From Flavobacteriaceae bacterium (GTDB lineage Bacteria; Bacteroidota; Bacteroidia; Flavobacteriales; Flavobacteriaceae): DNA of 64,000 bases. Shown in pieces: positions 9,737-18,630 of this stretch. A program made the translations under genes and the position numbers. Positions within the stretch are counted from its first letter, which is position 1. Each line of letters begins with the position of its first letter. Below the pieces are notes generated by a model. That model saw nothing but the letters and a program-made list of their open reading frames with translations, searched no databases and had not been told where the DNA came from. The stretch lies in the NCBI GenBank assembly GCA_002721275.1, contig PBJZ01000012.1, positions 44,995-108,994 of the forward strand. Reading direction: 5' to 3'.

Positions 9737-10426
9737 ATGTTAAAGAATAATATTAAACATACACCTAAAATTTTCTTTATAAATGAAGAAATAGAACCAT
9801 TATTATCAAAAAAAAATAGGGCGTTGTTAATAGATCCTATGGATGATAACAATCCCATAACCGTTCAAGTATTAGGAATCTGTTCGGCTCTAGCAATCAC
9901 TGTTCAATTGAAGCCTGCAATTGTGATGAGTGTATCTGTAATGGCTGTTATGGCTGCAAGTAATGTTATTATTTCTCTTTTGAGAGATTTAATACCCAAC
10001 AGAATCAGAATTATTGTTCAGCTTGTTGTTGTTGCTTCGATGGTTATATTAGTAGACCAAGTTTTGAGAGCCTTTGCTTACGACGTCAGTAAGGAGTTAT
10101 CGATTTTTATTGGATTGATAATTACAAATTGCATTGTAATGGGGAGACTAGAAGCTTTTGCATTAGGAAATGGGGTGTGGAGGTCCTTCTTGGATGGTAT
10201 TGGAAATGCTGCAGGTTATGGTTTTATTTTGATTATTGTTGCATTTTTTAGGGAATTATTTGGATCTGGAAAACTTTTGGGTTATCAAGTTATTCCTGAA
10301 TTTATTTATGATATGGGATATGTTAATAATGGACTTATGCTTTTGTCGCCTATGGCCCTTATAACTGTGGGGTTATTTATATGGTTTCAAAGATCTCGTA
10401 ACAGAACATTAATAGAAAAGAGTTAA
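9737..10426 (+). CDS. nqrD: Na+-translocating NADH:quinone reductase subunit D
   Basis: 229 aa, six predicted transmembrane segments, related to RnfE/RsxE. NqrD and NqrE form an inverted-topology pair in the membrane that holds an iron-sulfur centre between them. Conserved GICSALAITVQLKPA and the segment around ITNCIVMGRLEAFALGN carry the cysteines expected for the buried Fe-S site. It lies in tight operon spacing (2 bases after nqrC, 3 before nqrE). Confidence 0.95.
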   Translation: MLKNNIKHTPKIFFINEEIEPLLSKKNRALLIDPMDDNNPITVQVLGICSALAITVQLKPAIVMSVSVMAVMAASNVIISLLRDLIPNRIRIIVQLVVVASMVILVDQVLRAFAYDVSKELSIFIGLIITNCIVMGRLEAFALGNGVWRSFLDGIGNAAGYGFILIIVAFFRELFGSGKLLGYQVIPEFIYDMGYVNNGLMLLSPMALITVGLFIWFQRSRNRTLIEKS

Positions 10427-10429
10427 TTT

Positions 10430-11047
10430 ATGGAGGGATATCTAAACCTTTTTGTCAAAAGTATCTTTATAGAAAATATGATTTTTGCATATTTCTTGGG
10501 TATGTGTTCTTATTTGGCAGTTTCTAAGACCGTTAAAACCGCTCTTGGTCTTGGATTCGCAGTAATATTTGTTTTGGCTATAACAGTTCCAATTAATTTT
10601 TTAATTGATAACTATTTACTGAAACCAGGTGCCCTAAAATGGCTAGGAAGTGAGTATGAACTGATAGATTTAAGTTTTTTGAGTTTTATTATGTTTATTG
10701 CAGTGATTGCTTCCATGGTTCAACTAGTAGAGATGATTGTTGAAAGATTTTCACCAGAGCTGTATGGAGCATTAGGTATATTTTTACCTTTAATTGCAGT
10801 TAATTGTGCAATTTTGGGTGGATCATTATTCATGCAACAAAAGGATTTTTCAGGAATTTCAGAATCAGCAGTATATGGTCTTGGTTCAGGAATTGGTTGG
10901 TTGTTAGCAATTGTTGCTATAGCTGCTATCAGAGAAAAAATTGCCTATTCGAATGTGCCAGCACCACTCAGGGGATTAGGAATTACATTTATTATTACAG
11001 GTCTGATGGCACTGGGTTTTATGAGTTTTATGGGAATTAAATTATAA
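10430..11047 (+). CDS. nqrE: Na+-translocating NADH:quinone reductase subunit E
   Basis: 205 aa, six predicted transmembrane segments, the inverted-topology partner of NqrD. Conserved segments include [12 protein letters not shown] near residue 25 and the [14 protein letters not shown] region near residue 125, both bringing cysteines towards the intramembrane Fe-S centre. It follows nqrD by 3 bases and precedes nqrF by 4, so expression is clearly coordinated. Confidence 0.95.
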   Translation: MEGYLNLFVKSIFIENMIFAYFLGMCSYLAVSKTVKTALGLGFAVIFVLAITVPINFLIDNYLLKPGALKWLGSEYELIDLSFLSFIMFIAVIASMVQLVEMIVERFSPELYGALGIFLPLIAVNCAILGGSLFMQQKDFSGISESAVYGLGSGIGWLLAIVAIAAIREKIAYSNVPAPLRGLGITFIITGLMALGFMSFMGIKL

Positions 11048-11051
11048 CATA

Positions 11052-12347
11052 ATGGATTATACAGTCATTGCCGCGAGTATTATTGTTTTTTTAATTCTTA
11101 CTTTTTCTTTAGTAGGAATTTTATTGGGAGCAAAAGCTAAGTTATTACCCTCAGGTCCCGTTAATTTGAAAATTAATGGAGATAATGAAATAGAAGTTTC
11201 ATCAGGTGGTACACTTTTATCTACATTAGGTAATAATAAAATATTTTTACCTTCAGCATGTGGTGGAGGTGGAACTTGCATTCAATGTAAATGTCAAATA
11301 TTAGATGGTGGAGGTGAGATTTTACCTACTGAAAAACCTCATTTTTCAAGAAGAGAAATAGCAGAAGGTTGGAGACTAGGATGTCAAGTAAAGGTCAAAC
11401 AAAATATGGTTATTGAAGTTCCAGAGGAAATTTTTGGAATAAAAAAGTGGGAAGCAACTGTTGTTAGAAATTGGAACGTTGCTTCATTCATAAAGGAATT
11501 TGTAGTTGAACTACCAGAGGAAATGGACTACAGGGCTGGCGGATATATTCAAATCGAAATTCCAAAGTGCGAAGTCAAATATGACGAAATTGATATTTCT
11601 GCCCATCCTGAAGAGCACCCTGGTGAGGAGAAAAAATTCAAAATGGAATGGGACAAATTCGATTTGTGGCCTTTAGTTATGAAGAATCCTGAAACTGTTG
11701 AGAGAGCATATTCAATGGCTTCTTACCCTGCAGAAGGTAAGGAAATCATGTTAAATGTCAGAATTGCAACACCTCCCTGGGATAGAGAAAAAAATAAATG
11801 GTCAGATTTAAATCCAGGTGTTGCTTCATCTTATATTTTTTCAAAAAAAGCTGGTGACAAGGTAACTATCTCTGGTCCATTTGGAGAGTTTTTTATAAAC
11901 GAGTCAGAAGCGGAAATGTTATATGTAGGAGGTGGGGCTGGAATGGCGCCCATGAGATCACATTTATATGAACTTTTCAGAACAATAAAGACTGGAAGAG
12001 TTGTAACTTTTTGGTATGGCGGTCGTTCAAAACGGGAATTATTTTATTTGGAACATTTTAGGGCTTTAGAGAAGGATTTCCCAAATTTTAAATTTTATGT
12101 GGCATTATCTGAACCACTACCGGAAGATAATTGGATTGAAAAAAATGGTTTAGATGGAGAAGGAGATGGCTTCACTGGTTTTGTTCATCAAGTTGTAATA
12201 GATAACTATTTATCAAAGCATGATAGTCCAGAGGACATAGAAGTTTATTTTTGTGGACCTCCATTAATGAATCAGGCTATTGAACGAATGGCAGAGGATT
12301 TTGGTGTTCCACCAGAAAATGTTAGGTTCGATGATTTTGGCGGGTAA
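11052..12347 (+). CDS. nqrF: Na+-translocating NADH:quinone reductase subunit F (NADH dehydrogenase subunit)
   Basis: 431 aa. It has an N-terminal membrane anchor (about 5-26), then a ferredoxin-type [2Fe-2S] domain with CGGGGTCIQCKC and a later GCQV cysteine, then an FAD/NADH reductase module with RAYSMASYP (FAD), GGGAGMAPMRSHL (NADH) and the C-terminal FCGPPLMNQA and FDDFGG. It is the electron entry point: NADH to FAD to the iron-sulfur cluster. All expected cofactor residues are present. It is followed 12 bases later by the small conserved gene at 12360. Confidence 0.96.
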   Translation: MDYTVIAASIIVFLILTFSLVGILLGAKAKLLPSGPVNLKINGDNEIEVSSGGTLLSTLGNNKIFLPSACGGGGTCIQCKCQILDGGGEILPTEKPHFSRREIAEGWRLGCQVKVKQNMVIEVPEEIFGIKKWEATVVRNWNVASFIKEFVVELPEEMDYRAGGYIQIEIPKCEVKYDEIDISAHPEEHPGEEKKFKMEWDKFDLWPLVMKNPETVERAYSMASYPAEGKEIMLNVRIATPPWDREKNKWSDLNPGVASSYIFSKKAGDKVTISGPFGEFFINESEAEMLYVGGGAGMAPMRSHLYELFRTIKTGRVVTFWYGGRSKRELFYLEHFRALEKDFPNFKFYVALSEPLPEDNWIEKNGLDGEGDGFTGFVHQVVIDNYLSKHDSPEDIEVYFCGPPLMNQAIERMAEDFGVPPENVRFDDFGG

Positions 12348-12359
12348 TCTTTTTATCTA

Positions 12360-12710
12360 ATGCTATCAGATCAGGATCTACATAATTTAGCAATGAAGAC
12401 AGTTGGAAATTCATTAAAGAAATGTGGTTTTGAATTTTTATCTGTGAACTCAAAGATGAAAAAAGACCCTCAGTTCGTTTGTCTAAAAAATAAAAAACTT
12501 CATTTCTTTATCGTAAGAGCCATAAAATATCCTGAGAATCCAAAAAATTTTGATCAAACTTTAGCTAAAAAAATAAAAAAACATGCTCAAAACTATAATG
12601 CATACTCATATTATGCTGGAGTTGGTATAGCAAATTCAGAAAACTATGAAGAAGAAATTAAATTAGATCAGCCATATGCAATCAATTTTGAAGGTTGGAT
12701 TAAATTATAG
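12360..12710 (+). CDS. Small conserved protein of the nqr-apbE interval, function unknown
   Basis: 116 aa, predicted cytoplasmic, no signal peptide or membrane segment. Similar short proteins occur between nqrF and apbE in other Flavobacteriia and are sometimes labelled, wrongly, as subunit F; this one has no iron-sulfur, FAD or NADH motif. Visible features are an N-terminal helix (QDLHNLAMKTVG), a beta-rich core (PQFVCLKNKKLHFFIVRA) and a basic helix KKIKKHAQNYNA followed by YYAGVGIAN. The alternation of strands could fit a small nuclease-like or mixed alpha/beta fold, but that is a guess. Position between nqrF and apbE suggests a part in assembly or maturation of the complex. Confidence 0.75.
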   Translation: MLSDQDLHNLAMKTVGNSLKKCGFEFLSVNSKMKKDPQFVCLKNKKLHFFIVRAIKYPENPKNFDQTLAKKIKKHAQNYNAYSYYAGVGIANSENYEEEIKLDQPYAINFEGWIKL

Positions 12711-12719
12711 TTATCATAT

Positions 12720-13721
12720 ATGAAAATAATTTTAATTCAACATTTAATGTTAGCTAGTTTATTAATTGTAACAACAAACTGTCAAGTTAATAAAGGTCCC
12801 AAAATTATTAATGGTAACGCACTTGGAACAACATATACAATAAAACATGATTCCAATTTAAGTAATAATGATTTGATTTTTGAAATAGATAATATCTTAG
12901 AAGATATAAATAATTCAATGTCAACGTATGATAAGGATTCTGATATATCAAAAATCAATAATGGATATCTGATTCAAGTAGACCAATATTTTAGAAAAGT
13001 ATATGAAAAATCATTTGAAATTTGGATACAAACAGGTGGTGCATTTGATCCTACAGTTGGATCTCTGGTAAATGCCTACGGTTTTGGTCCTGATCAGAAA
13101 AATATAAAGCCACTATCAGAAACTAAAATTGATAGTTTATTACAATTAACAGGTTTTGATAAGATAAAGTTAGATGATAATGGAGTTATAGTTAAATCCA
13201 ATAAAAATGTTAAGCTTGACTTTAATGCCATAGCTAAAGGATTTACTGTTGACATTATTTCAAAATATATTGAAAAACAAGGAGGTAAAAATTTTTTAGT
13301 GGAAATAGGAGGTGAGATCTTTGCAAAAGGTATTAATCCAAAAAATAATCAACCATGGAAAATTGGCATAGAATACCCTGATTCAAGCTCTCTAAAAAGA
13401 AAAAATTATGACATTTATTCACTAAATGATAAGGCAATTGCAACTTCAGGTAATTATCGACATTTTAGGTTGGATAAAATTACTGGTAAAAAGTTTTATC
13501 ATACTATAGACCCAAGAACAGGGAAATCTGTTCAATCAAAAATATTAAGTGCTTCTGTTATATCTTCAGACTGTATAACTGCTGACGCTTGGGCAACAAG
13601 CTTGATGGTTTTGTCTCTTAATGAGGGGATTAATTTGGTTGAAAGTAATAGTAACATAGAAGCATTGTGGATAATTTCTACAGATAGTGGATTTAAGTCG
13701 GTTTTTTCTTCTGGTTGGTGA
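12720..13721 (+). CDS. apbE: FAD:protein FMN transferase ApbE (lipoprotein)
   Basis: 333 aa. It has a lipoprotein signal with the lipobox ending at C21 (VTTNC). ApbE transfers FMN from FAD to threonines in target proteins, here almost certainly NqrB T212 and NqrC T213 encoded in the same operon. Family motifs are visible: GGAFDPTVGSLVN, LDFNAIAKGFTVD, the substrate segment HTIDPRTGKS, and TADAWATSLMVL that binds Mg2+. It starts 10 bases after the preceding gene; last gene of the operon, convergent with trpA over a 10-base gap with no hairpin. Confidence 0.94.
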   Translation: MKIILIQHLMLASLLIVTTNCQVNKGPKIINGNALGTTYTIKHDSNLSNNDLIFEIDNILEDINNSMSTYDKDSDISKINNGYLIQVDQYFRKVYEKSFEIWIQTGGAFDPTVGSLVNAYGFGPDQKNIKPLSETKIDSLLQLTGFDKIKLDDNGVIVKSNKNVKLDFNAIAKGFTVDIISKYIEKQGGKNFLVEIGGEIFAKGINPKNNQPWKIGIEYPDSSSLKRKNYDIYSLNDKAIATSGNYRHFRLDKITGKKFYHTIDPRTGKSVQSKILSASVISSDCITADAWATSLMVLSLNEGINLVESNSNIEALWIISTDSGFKSVFSSGW

Positions 13722-13731
13722 ATTTAGTTTC

Positions 13732-14502
13732 TCATTCGTTTAAAATATCTTTTATAAAGTTGTTTATTTTTTGGATTCCGTTTTTTTCAATATAATTGAT
13801 AAAAGCAGAACCAATTATTGCACCATTTGTGTATTTGGTTGCAGTTTTGAATGTCTTAAAATTACTGATTCCAAATCCAACAATAACAGGTGTTTTTAAT
13901 TTCATTGACTTAATTCTAGAAAAATAATCTATTTGTTTTTTGTTAAAGTCACTCTTTGCTCCTGTAACAGATGCACTACTTACCATGTAGATGAATCCTT
14001 TTGAAACTTTATCAATAAATCGAATTCTTTCGGGAGATGTCTGGGGTGTAATTAAAAACATATTATATAATCCATGTTTTTCAAACAAAAATTTGTATTC
14101 ATCATTATAAACATCAACAGGAAGATCAGGTATTATTAGACCATCAATACCAACAATTTCGCATTTTTTACAAAATTTTTTAATTCCATACTGCATTATA
14201 GGATTTAAATACCCCATTACAATTAATGGAATTTTAATTTCCTTTCTGATATTTTCTATTTGTTTGAAAAGTATTTCGGTTGACATGCCGTTTTTTAGAG
14301 CTTTTGATGAACTTTTCTGAATAGTTGGTCCGTCAGCTATAGGATCTGAAAATGGTAACCCTATTTCAATCATGTCTACTTTGGATAATTCAAGCTTTTT
14401 TATTATGTAAGATGTGTCATTAAGATTAGGATGGCCGGCAGAAAAATAAATTGAAAGTAATTTTTTTTCTTTTTTAAAAGCACCATCAATTCTATTTTTC
14501 AT
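13732..14502 (-). CDS. trpA: Tryptophan synthase alpha subunit
   Basis: 256 aa TIM barrel that cleaves indole-3-glycerol phosphate to indole and glyceraldehyde 3-phosphate. The catalytic acids are E46 (MIEIGLPFSDP) and D57 (IADGP). Indole is channelled to TrpB, whose gene overlaps by 4 bases upstream (ATGA). Last gene of the trp operon. Confidence 0.95.
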   Translation of the reverse strand: MKNRIDGAFKKEKKLLSIYFSAGHPNLNDTSYIIKKLELSKVDMIEIGLPFSDPIADGPTIQKSSSKALKNGMSTEILFKQIENIRKEIKIPLIVMGYLNPIMQYGIKKFCKKCEIVGIDGLIIPDLPVDVYNDEYKFLFEKHGLYNMFLITPQTSPERIRFIDKVSKGFIYMVSSASVTGAKSDFNKKQIDYFSRIKSMKLKTPVIVGFGISNFKTFKTATKYTNGAIIGSAFINYIEKNGIQKINNFIKDILNE

Positions 14503-15680
14503 AGTTTAAAATAATTAATAAAGGTTTCTAGATCTTTATCTCCTCTTCCAGAACAATTAAAAATTAAAATATCGTTAGGTTTAAATTGTTTAGATTCTAA
14601 AATTGCAAATGCGTGAGCTGTTTCAATTGCTGGAATTATACCCTCCATCTGTGATAAAGTTAATCCCCAATCCATTGCCTCTTGGTCAGGTATTGATATA
14701 AATTCAGCACGTTTTGATCTATACAGATGAGCATGAAGAGGACCAACACCAGGGTAATCAAGACCAGCAGATATTGAATAAGGCTCCGTAATTTGCCCAT
14801 CAATTGTTTGCATTAGCAGGGTTTTGCTTCCATGAATTATTCCTTCTTTACCGAGGGCTGACGTAGCTGCACTTTCTCCAGAATCTATACCTTTTCCTGC
14901 AGCTTCAACAGCAATAATTCTAACCCTAAAATCATTTAAATAATGATAATACAATCCAGCCGCATTACTTCCTCCTCCAACACATGCAATTAAATAATCA
15001 GGATAGTCTCTACCTTCCGTTTCTTTTAATTGAGTTTTAATTTCTTCACTAATAACTGATTGAAATCGTGCAACCATATCTGGATATGGATGAGGACCTA
15101 CAACTGAACCGATTATATAATGAGTGTCAACGGGATTATTTATCCAGTCTCGAATTGCTTCATTTGTTGCATCCTTCAGGGTCTTGCTTCCCGATTTTGC
15201 AGCAATCACTTTTGCTCCTAGCATTTTCATTCTAGCAACATTTGGAGCCTGACGCTTTATGTCTAATTCTCCCATATAGACAATACATTCAATTCCCATA
15301 AGAGCGCAAACTGTAGCCGTCGCAACTCCATGCTGACCAGCACCAGTTTCAGCAATAATCCTGTTTTTACCCAGTTTTTTTGCTAAAAGTATTTGACCAA
15401 TTGTGTTGTTAATTTTGTGAGCACCTGTATGACACAAATCTTCCCTTTTCAGATAAATTTTAGCATTATATTTTTTAGATAATCGCTTAGCAAAATAAAG
15501 AGGAGTTGGTCTTCCGACGTATTTCTCCAATAAGTCGTTAAATTCCTTTTGAAAATCTTTTTCAGAAATTATTTTTAAGTAATTTTTTTTCAATTCAGTT
15601 ACATTTGGATATAACATCTCAGGAATGAATGCTCCACCAAAATTTCCATAATAACCTTTCTTATCAATATTATAGTTCAT
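14499..15680 (-). CDS. trpB: Tryptophan synthase beta subunit
   Basis: 393 aa PLP enzyme that condenses indole with serine. The Schiff-base lysine is K89 in HTGAHKINN, the catalytic ETGAGQHG loop is intact, and the phosphate-binding GGGSNAAG is present. It is a TrpB1-type subunit. It overlaps trpF by 11 bases and trpA by 4 bases, consistent with coupled translation. Confidence 0.96.
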   Translation of the reverse strand: MNYNIDKKGYYGNFGGAFIPEMLYPNVTELKKNYLKIISEKDFQKEFNDLLEKYVGRPTPLYFAKRLSKKYNAKIYLKREDLCHTGAHKINNTIGQILLAKKLGKNRIIAETGAGQHGVATATVCALMGIECIVYMGELDIKRQAPNVARMKMLGAKVIAAKSGSKTLKDATNEAIRDWINNPVDTHYIIGSVVGPHPYPDMVARFQSVISEEIKTQLKETEGRDYPDYLIACVGGGSNAAGLYYHYLNDFRVRIIAVEAAGKGIDSGESAATSALGKEGIIHGSKTLLMQTIDGQITEPYSISAGLDYPGVGPLHAHLYRSKRAEFISIPDQEAMDWGLTLSQMEGIIPAIETAHAFAILESKQFKPNDILIFNCSGRGDKDLETFINYFKL

Positions 15681-16296
15681 ATAATTTATTTTTAAATTCT
15701 TCTAATAAATTCAATTTTTTTAATCCAGGCTGGCTTTCAAATTTACTATTTACATCTACAGCGTATATTGGTAGTCTTGTCTTTTTTAAATTGATTAATT
15801 CATCAACATTTTCAATTCCGATTCCCCCACTTAAAAAAAATGGCTTTTCATATTTATAATCCTTTAAAATTGACCATTCAAAAACTGAACCATTTCCTCC
15901 CGGGAGTTTACCTTTTGTATCAAAAAGAAAAAAATCACATTGGTTTTCGAATATTTTCAATTCATCAAAATTAAAACTATCATCCACTTTGAAGGCCTTG
16001 ATTAACTCTATATTTTGTTTATTCATTAATTTAGCACAAAATTCAGGAGATTCATTACCATGAAGCTGAATTGCTTGAAGATTATGGTTTTCAACAGCTT
16101 TGGTTATATACTCAATATTTGAATCAACAAACACACCTGTTTTTTTTATTGTGTTTTTTAATAAAGGAATTTTATCTTTTATATATCTTGGAGAATCTTC
16201 CCAAAAAATAAATCCCATATAATCAGGTTCTATATTTTCAATAGATTTGATATTGTTTGATTCTTTCATTCCACAAATCTTAAGCTTCATTTTCAA
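15670..16296 (-). CDS. trpF: Phosphoribosylanthranilate isomerase
   Basis: 208 aa TIM barrel performing the Amadori rearrangement of phosphoribosylanthranilate. The N-terminal KICGMK contains the catalytic cysteine, and the later acid is in FLFDTKG; LSGGIGIENV binds phosphate. A second methionine two codons in is an alternative start. It overlaps trpC by 17 bases and trpB by 11 bases. It is a free-standing enzyme, not fused to TrpC as in enterobacteria. Confidence 0.94.
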   Translation of the reverse strand: MKMKLKICGMKESNNIKSIENIEPDYMGFIFWEDSPRYIKDKIPLLKNTIKKTGVFVDSNIEYITKAVENHNLQAIQLHGNESPEFCAKLMNKQNIELIKAFKVDDSFNFDELKIFENQCDFFLFDTKGKLPGGNGSVFEWSILKDYKYEKPFFLSGGIGIENVDELINLKKTRLPIYAVDVNSKFESQPGLKKLNLLEEFKNKLYEL

Positions 16297-17071
16297 TTCT
16301 TTTTATAAAGTTTAGAGCTGTTTCACCGGGATTTTTTGTCTTCATGAATTTTTCACCTATTAAAAATCCATCATATCCATATGATCTTAAATTTATTATT
16401 GATTCAGAGTTATCAATTCCACTTTCAGAAATTTTCAAAAACTCTTTTGGAATATATTCTGATAGTCTCCTGCTATTGTCCAAGTTCACATTAAATGTCT
16501 TTAGGTTTCTATTGTTCACTCCGATTATATCAATTGAGGGCATTAAAGACTTTTCAAGTTCTATTTGATTGTGAACTTCAAGTACTACTTCAATTCCGTA
16601 TTCTTTTGCAAGAAGTGAAAACTGTTTTATTTCTTTTCTTGATAGAACACTAGCGATTAATAGAATTGCATCGGCCCCGTTTGCTTTTGATTCGATTATT
16701 TGATATTTATCTATAATGAATTCTTTTCTAAGTAAAGGAATTGTAGTTGATGCTCTTGATAAATTAAGATCCTCAAGTGATCCACCAAAATATTTTTTAT
16801 CGGTTAAAACTGATATTCCTGATACTCCAGCATTTTCATAACCTTTTGTGACATTTATAATTGAAGAAAAACTGTTAATACTTTCTTTTGATGGAGATTG
16901 TCTTTTATGTTCAGCAATAATTCCAAATTTACTTTCTTTTAATTTTTTGACTAATGAATTAGTTTTATGATTAAAAAAAGGAGAGGATTTTAAGAAAGAG
17001 GCTGGAAAGTATTTCTTTTTTAATTCAATCTCAATTTTTTTATCAGTAATTATTTTTTCTAGAATTGTCAT
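16280..17071 (-). CDS. trpC: Indole-3-glycerol phosphate synthase
   Basis: 263 aa from the ATG at 17071, which overlaps the trpD stop as ATGA; a longer reading frame up to 17206 would run into trpD and adds 45 non-conserved residues, so it is rejected. It closes the indole ring from CdRP. The motifs EHKRQSPSK, LLRKEFIID, the catalytic Glu in VLEVHNQIEL, GVNNRNL and SESGI are those of TrpC. Its coding end overlaps trpF by 17 bases. Confidence 0.95.
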   Translation of the reverse strand: MTILEKIITDKKIEIELKKKYFPASFLKSSPFFNHKTNSLVKKLKESKFGIIAEHKRQSPSKESINSFSSIINVTKGYENAGVSGISVLTDKKYFGGSLEDLNLSRASTTIPLLRKEFIIDKYQIIESKANGADAILLIASVLSRKEIKQFSLLAKEYGIEVVLEVHNQIELEKSLMPSIDIIGVNNRNLKTFNVNLDNSRRLSEYIPKEFLKISESGIDNSESIINLRSYGYDGFLIGEKFMKTKNPGETALNFIKRIENEA

Positions 17072-18063
17072 TTTGAGCTCAAATTTTGTAAAATTTTTAA
17101 AGATTCTAATGCCTTTCCACTCAAAATGGATTCTCTTGCCATGAGAAAACCATCCATTGGATCGATATCTAATGCAGTTGATATAGCAATTCCGGCATTT
17201 GCACATACTACATTTTGTTGTGCTTCTGTTCCTTTATTTTGAATTACATTCATAAATATATTTGCAGAAGAAATAATATCTTCCCCACCTTGAATTTGCT
17301 CATGATTAATTTTTGGAACCCTGAAACTATCACTATTTAAAATCATTTCGTTATTATGCGTAAAAGCTTTGGTATTAGTCGTTAAAGATATTTCATCATA
17401 CCCATCCAAAGAATATAAAATTGTATAATTTTTATTGCCTTTTTGAAATAAGTAGTTATAAATTCTTGCCAATTCTAAATTAAAAACACCAGTTAACTGA
17501 TTTCTTGGAAAAGATGGATTAACTAAAGGTCCTAGCATGTTAAAAAAGGTTTTTAGACCAAGTTGTTTTCTTACAGGTCCTACATTTTTCATTGCTGGGT
17601 GAAATAGGGGTGCATGTAATATGCAAATTCCAGCTTTATCTAAACAATTTTTTAGAAAACTTTCATCATTAGAAAAATGAATTCCCAATTTCTCTAAAAC
17701 ATTACTTGATCCACATCCTGAGGATACGCCATAATTCCCATGTTTTGAAACTTTTATATCAGCACCAGCAGTGACAAATGAGGAGAGTGTGGAAATATTA
17801 AAAGTATTTTTCCCATCACCTCCTGTTCCACACAAATCAATTGTGTTAAACTCACTCAAATCAATAGAAATACACAAGTCAAGTAAAGCATTCTTGAATC
17901 CTTCTATTTCCTCAAGGTTGACTCTACGCATCATAAAAATTGTTAAAAACGATGCAATTTGACTATCGTTTAATTTTCCTTCTGCAATATTAATTATTAC
18001 ATCGTAGGCCTCATTTTTAGTGAGACGATCATGATTAATAAGTTTATTGAAAATATCTTTCAT
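17068..18063 (-). CDS. trpD: Anthranilate phosphoribosyltransferase
   Basis: 331 aa. It transfers phosphoribosyl from PRPP to anthranilate. The PRPP-binding loop CGTGGDGKNTFNIST lies near residue 80, followed by KHGNYGVSSGCGSSNVLE and the N-terminal helix bundle of the family (LTKNEAYDVIINIAEG). It is separate from TrpG. The gene begins 3 bases after trpG and its stop overlaps the trpC start. Confidence 0.96.
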   Translation of the reverse strand: MKDIFNKLINHDRLTKNEAYDVIINIAEGKLNDSQIASFLTIFMMRRVNLEEIEGFKNALLDLCISIDLSEFNTIDLCGTGGDGKNTFNISTLSSFVTAGADIKVSKHGNYGVSSGCGSSNVLEKLGIHFSNDESFLKNCLDKAGICILHAPLFHPAMKNVGPVRKQLGLKTFFNMLGPLVNPSFPRNQLTGVFNLELARIYNYLFQKGNKNYTILYSLDGYDEISLTTNTKAFTHNNEMILNSDSFRVPKINHEQIQGGEDIISSANIFMNVIQNKGTEAQQNVVCANAGIAISTALDIDPMDGFLMARESILSGKALESLKILQNLSSK

Positions 18064-18066
18064 GTT

Positions 18067-18630
18067 TCAGGAATTTATCCAATTTTTAATTATTTGTTTT
18101 CCATTTTGAGTCAAAATTGATTCAGGATGAAATTGAACTGAACAAACATCATATTTTTTATGTCTCATTGACATTAGGTGACCATTTAGATCAAAAGAAG
18201 TTGGAACAAGGTCTTTTGGTAATGGTGTGTCAACTACCCATGAATGATATCTTCCAACACTAATTTTTTTTGGCAATCCATCAAATAATATATCATCTTT
18301 AACAATATTAATTGGTGTTGAAACACCATGATATACTTTATCTAGATTAATAAGTTTAGCACCAAACACCTCACCAATGGCCTGTTGACCTAGACATATA
18401 CCTAAGATTTTTTTAGTGGGGGCAAAAAGTTTAATAACTTCTTTTAGTTGGCCGGATTCATCAGGTATTCCTGGTCCTGGAGAGAGTAATACATTATCAT
18501 AAGACTCAATTTCATTTATCTTAAACCGATCATTACGTTTAACAATTACCTTACAATTTAGATCTTCTAGATAATGAACTAAATTATAGGTGAATGAATC
18601 GTAATTGTCTATTAAAAAAATTTTTTTCAT
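18067..18630 (-). CDS. trpG: Anthranilate synthase component II (glutamine amidotransferase)
   Basis: 187 aa class I glutamine amidotransferase. It supplies ammonia to TrpE. The oxyanion segment SPGPG, nucleophile C79 in ILGICLGQQAIGE and the catalytic pair in SVQFHPES are present. It could in principle also serve aminodeoxychorismate synthase, as in some bacteria with a single amphibolic subunit; no pabA is seen in the window. It overlaps trpE by 4 bases. Confidence 0.94.
   Translation of the reverse strand: MKKIFLIDNYDSFTYNLVHYLEDLNCKVIVKRNDRFKINEIESYDNVLLSPGPGIPDESGQLKEVIKLFAPTKKILGICLGQQAIGEVFGAKLINLDKVYHGVSTPINIVKDDILFDGLPKKISVGRYHSWVVDTPLPKDLVPTSFDLNGHLMSMRHKKYDVCSVQFHPESILTQNGKQIIKNWINS

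Noticed and set aside
16280-17206. Longer trpC reading frame beginning inside trpD
   Set aside because: The extra 45 residues are unlike TrpC; the ATG at 17071 overlaps the trpD stop as ATGA, a normal coupling arrangement.
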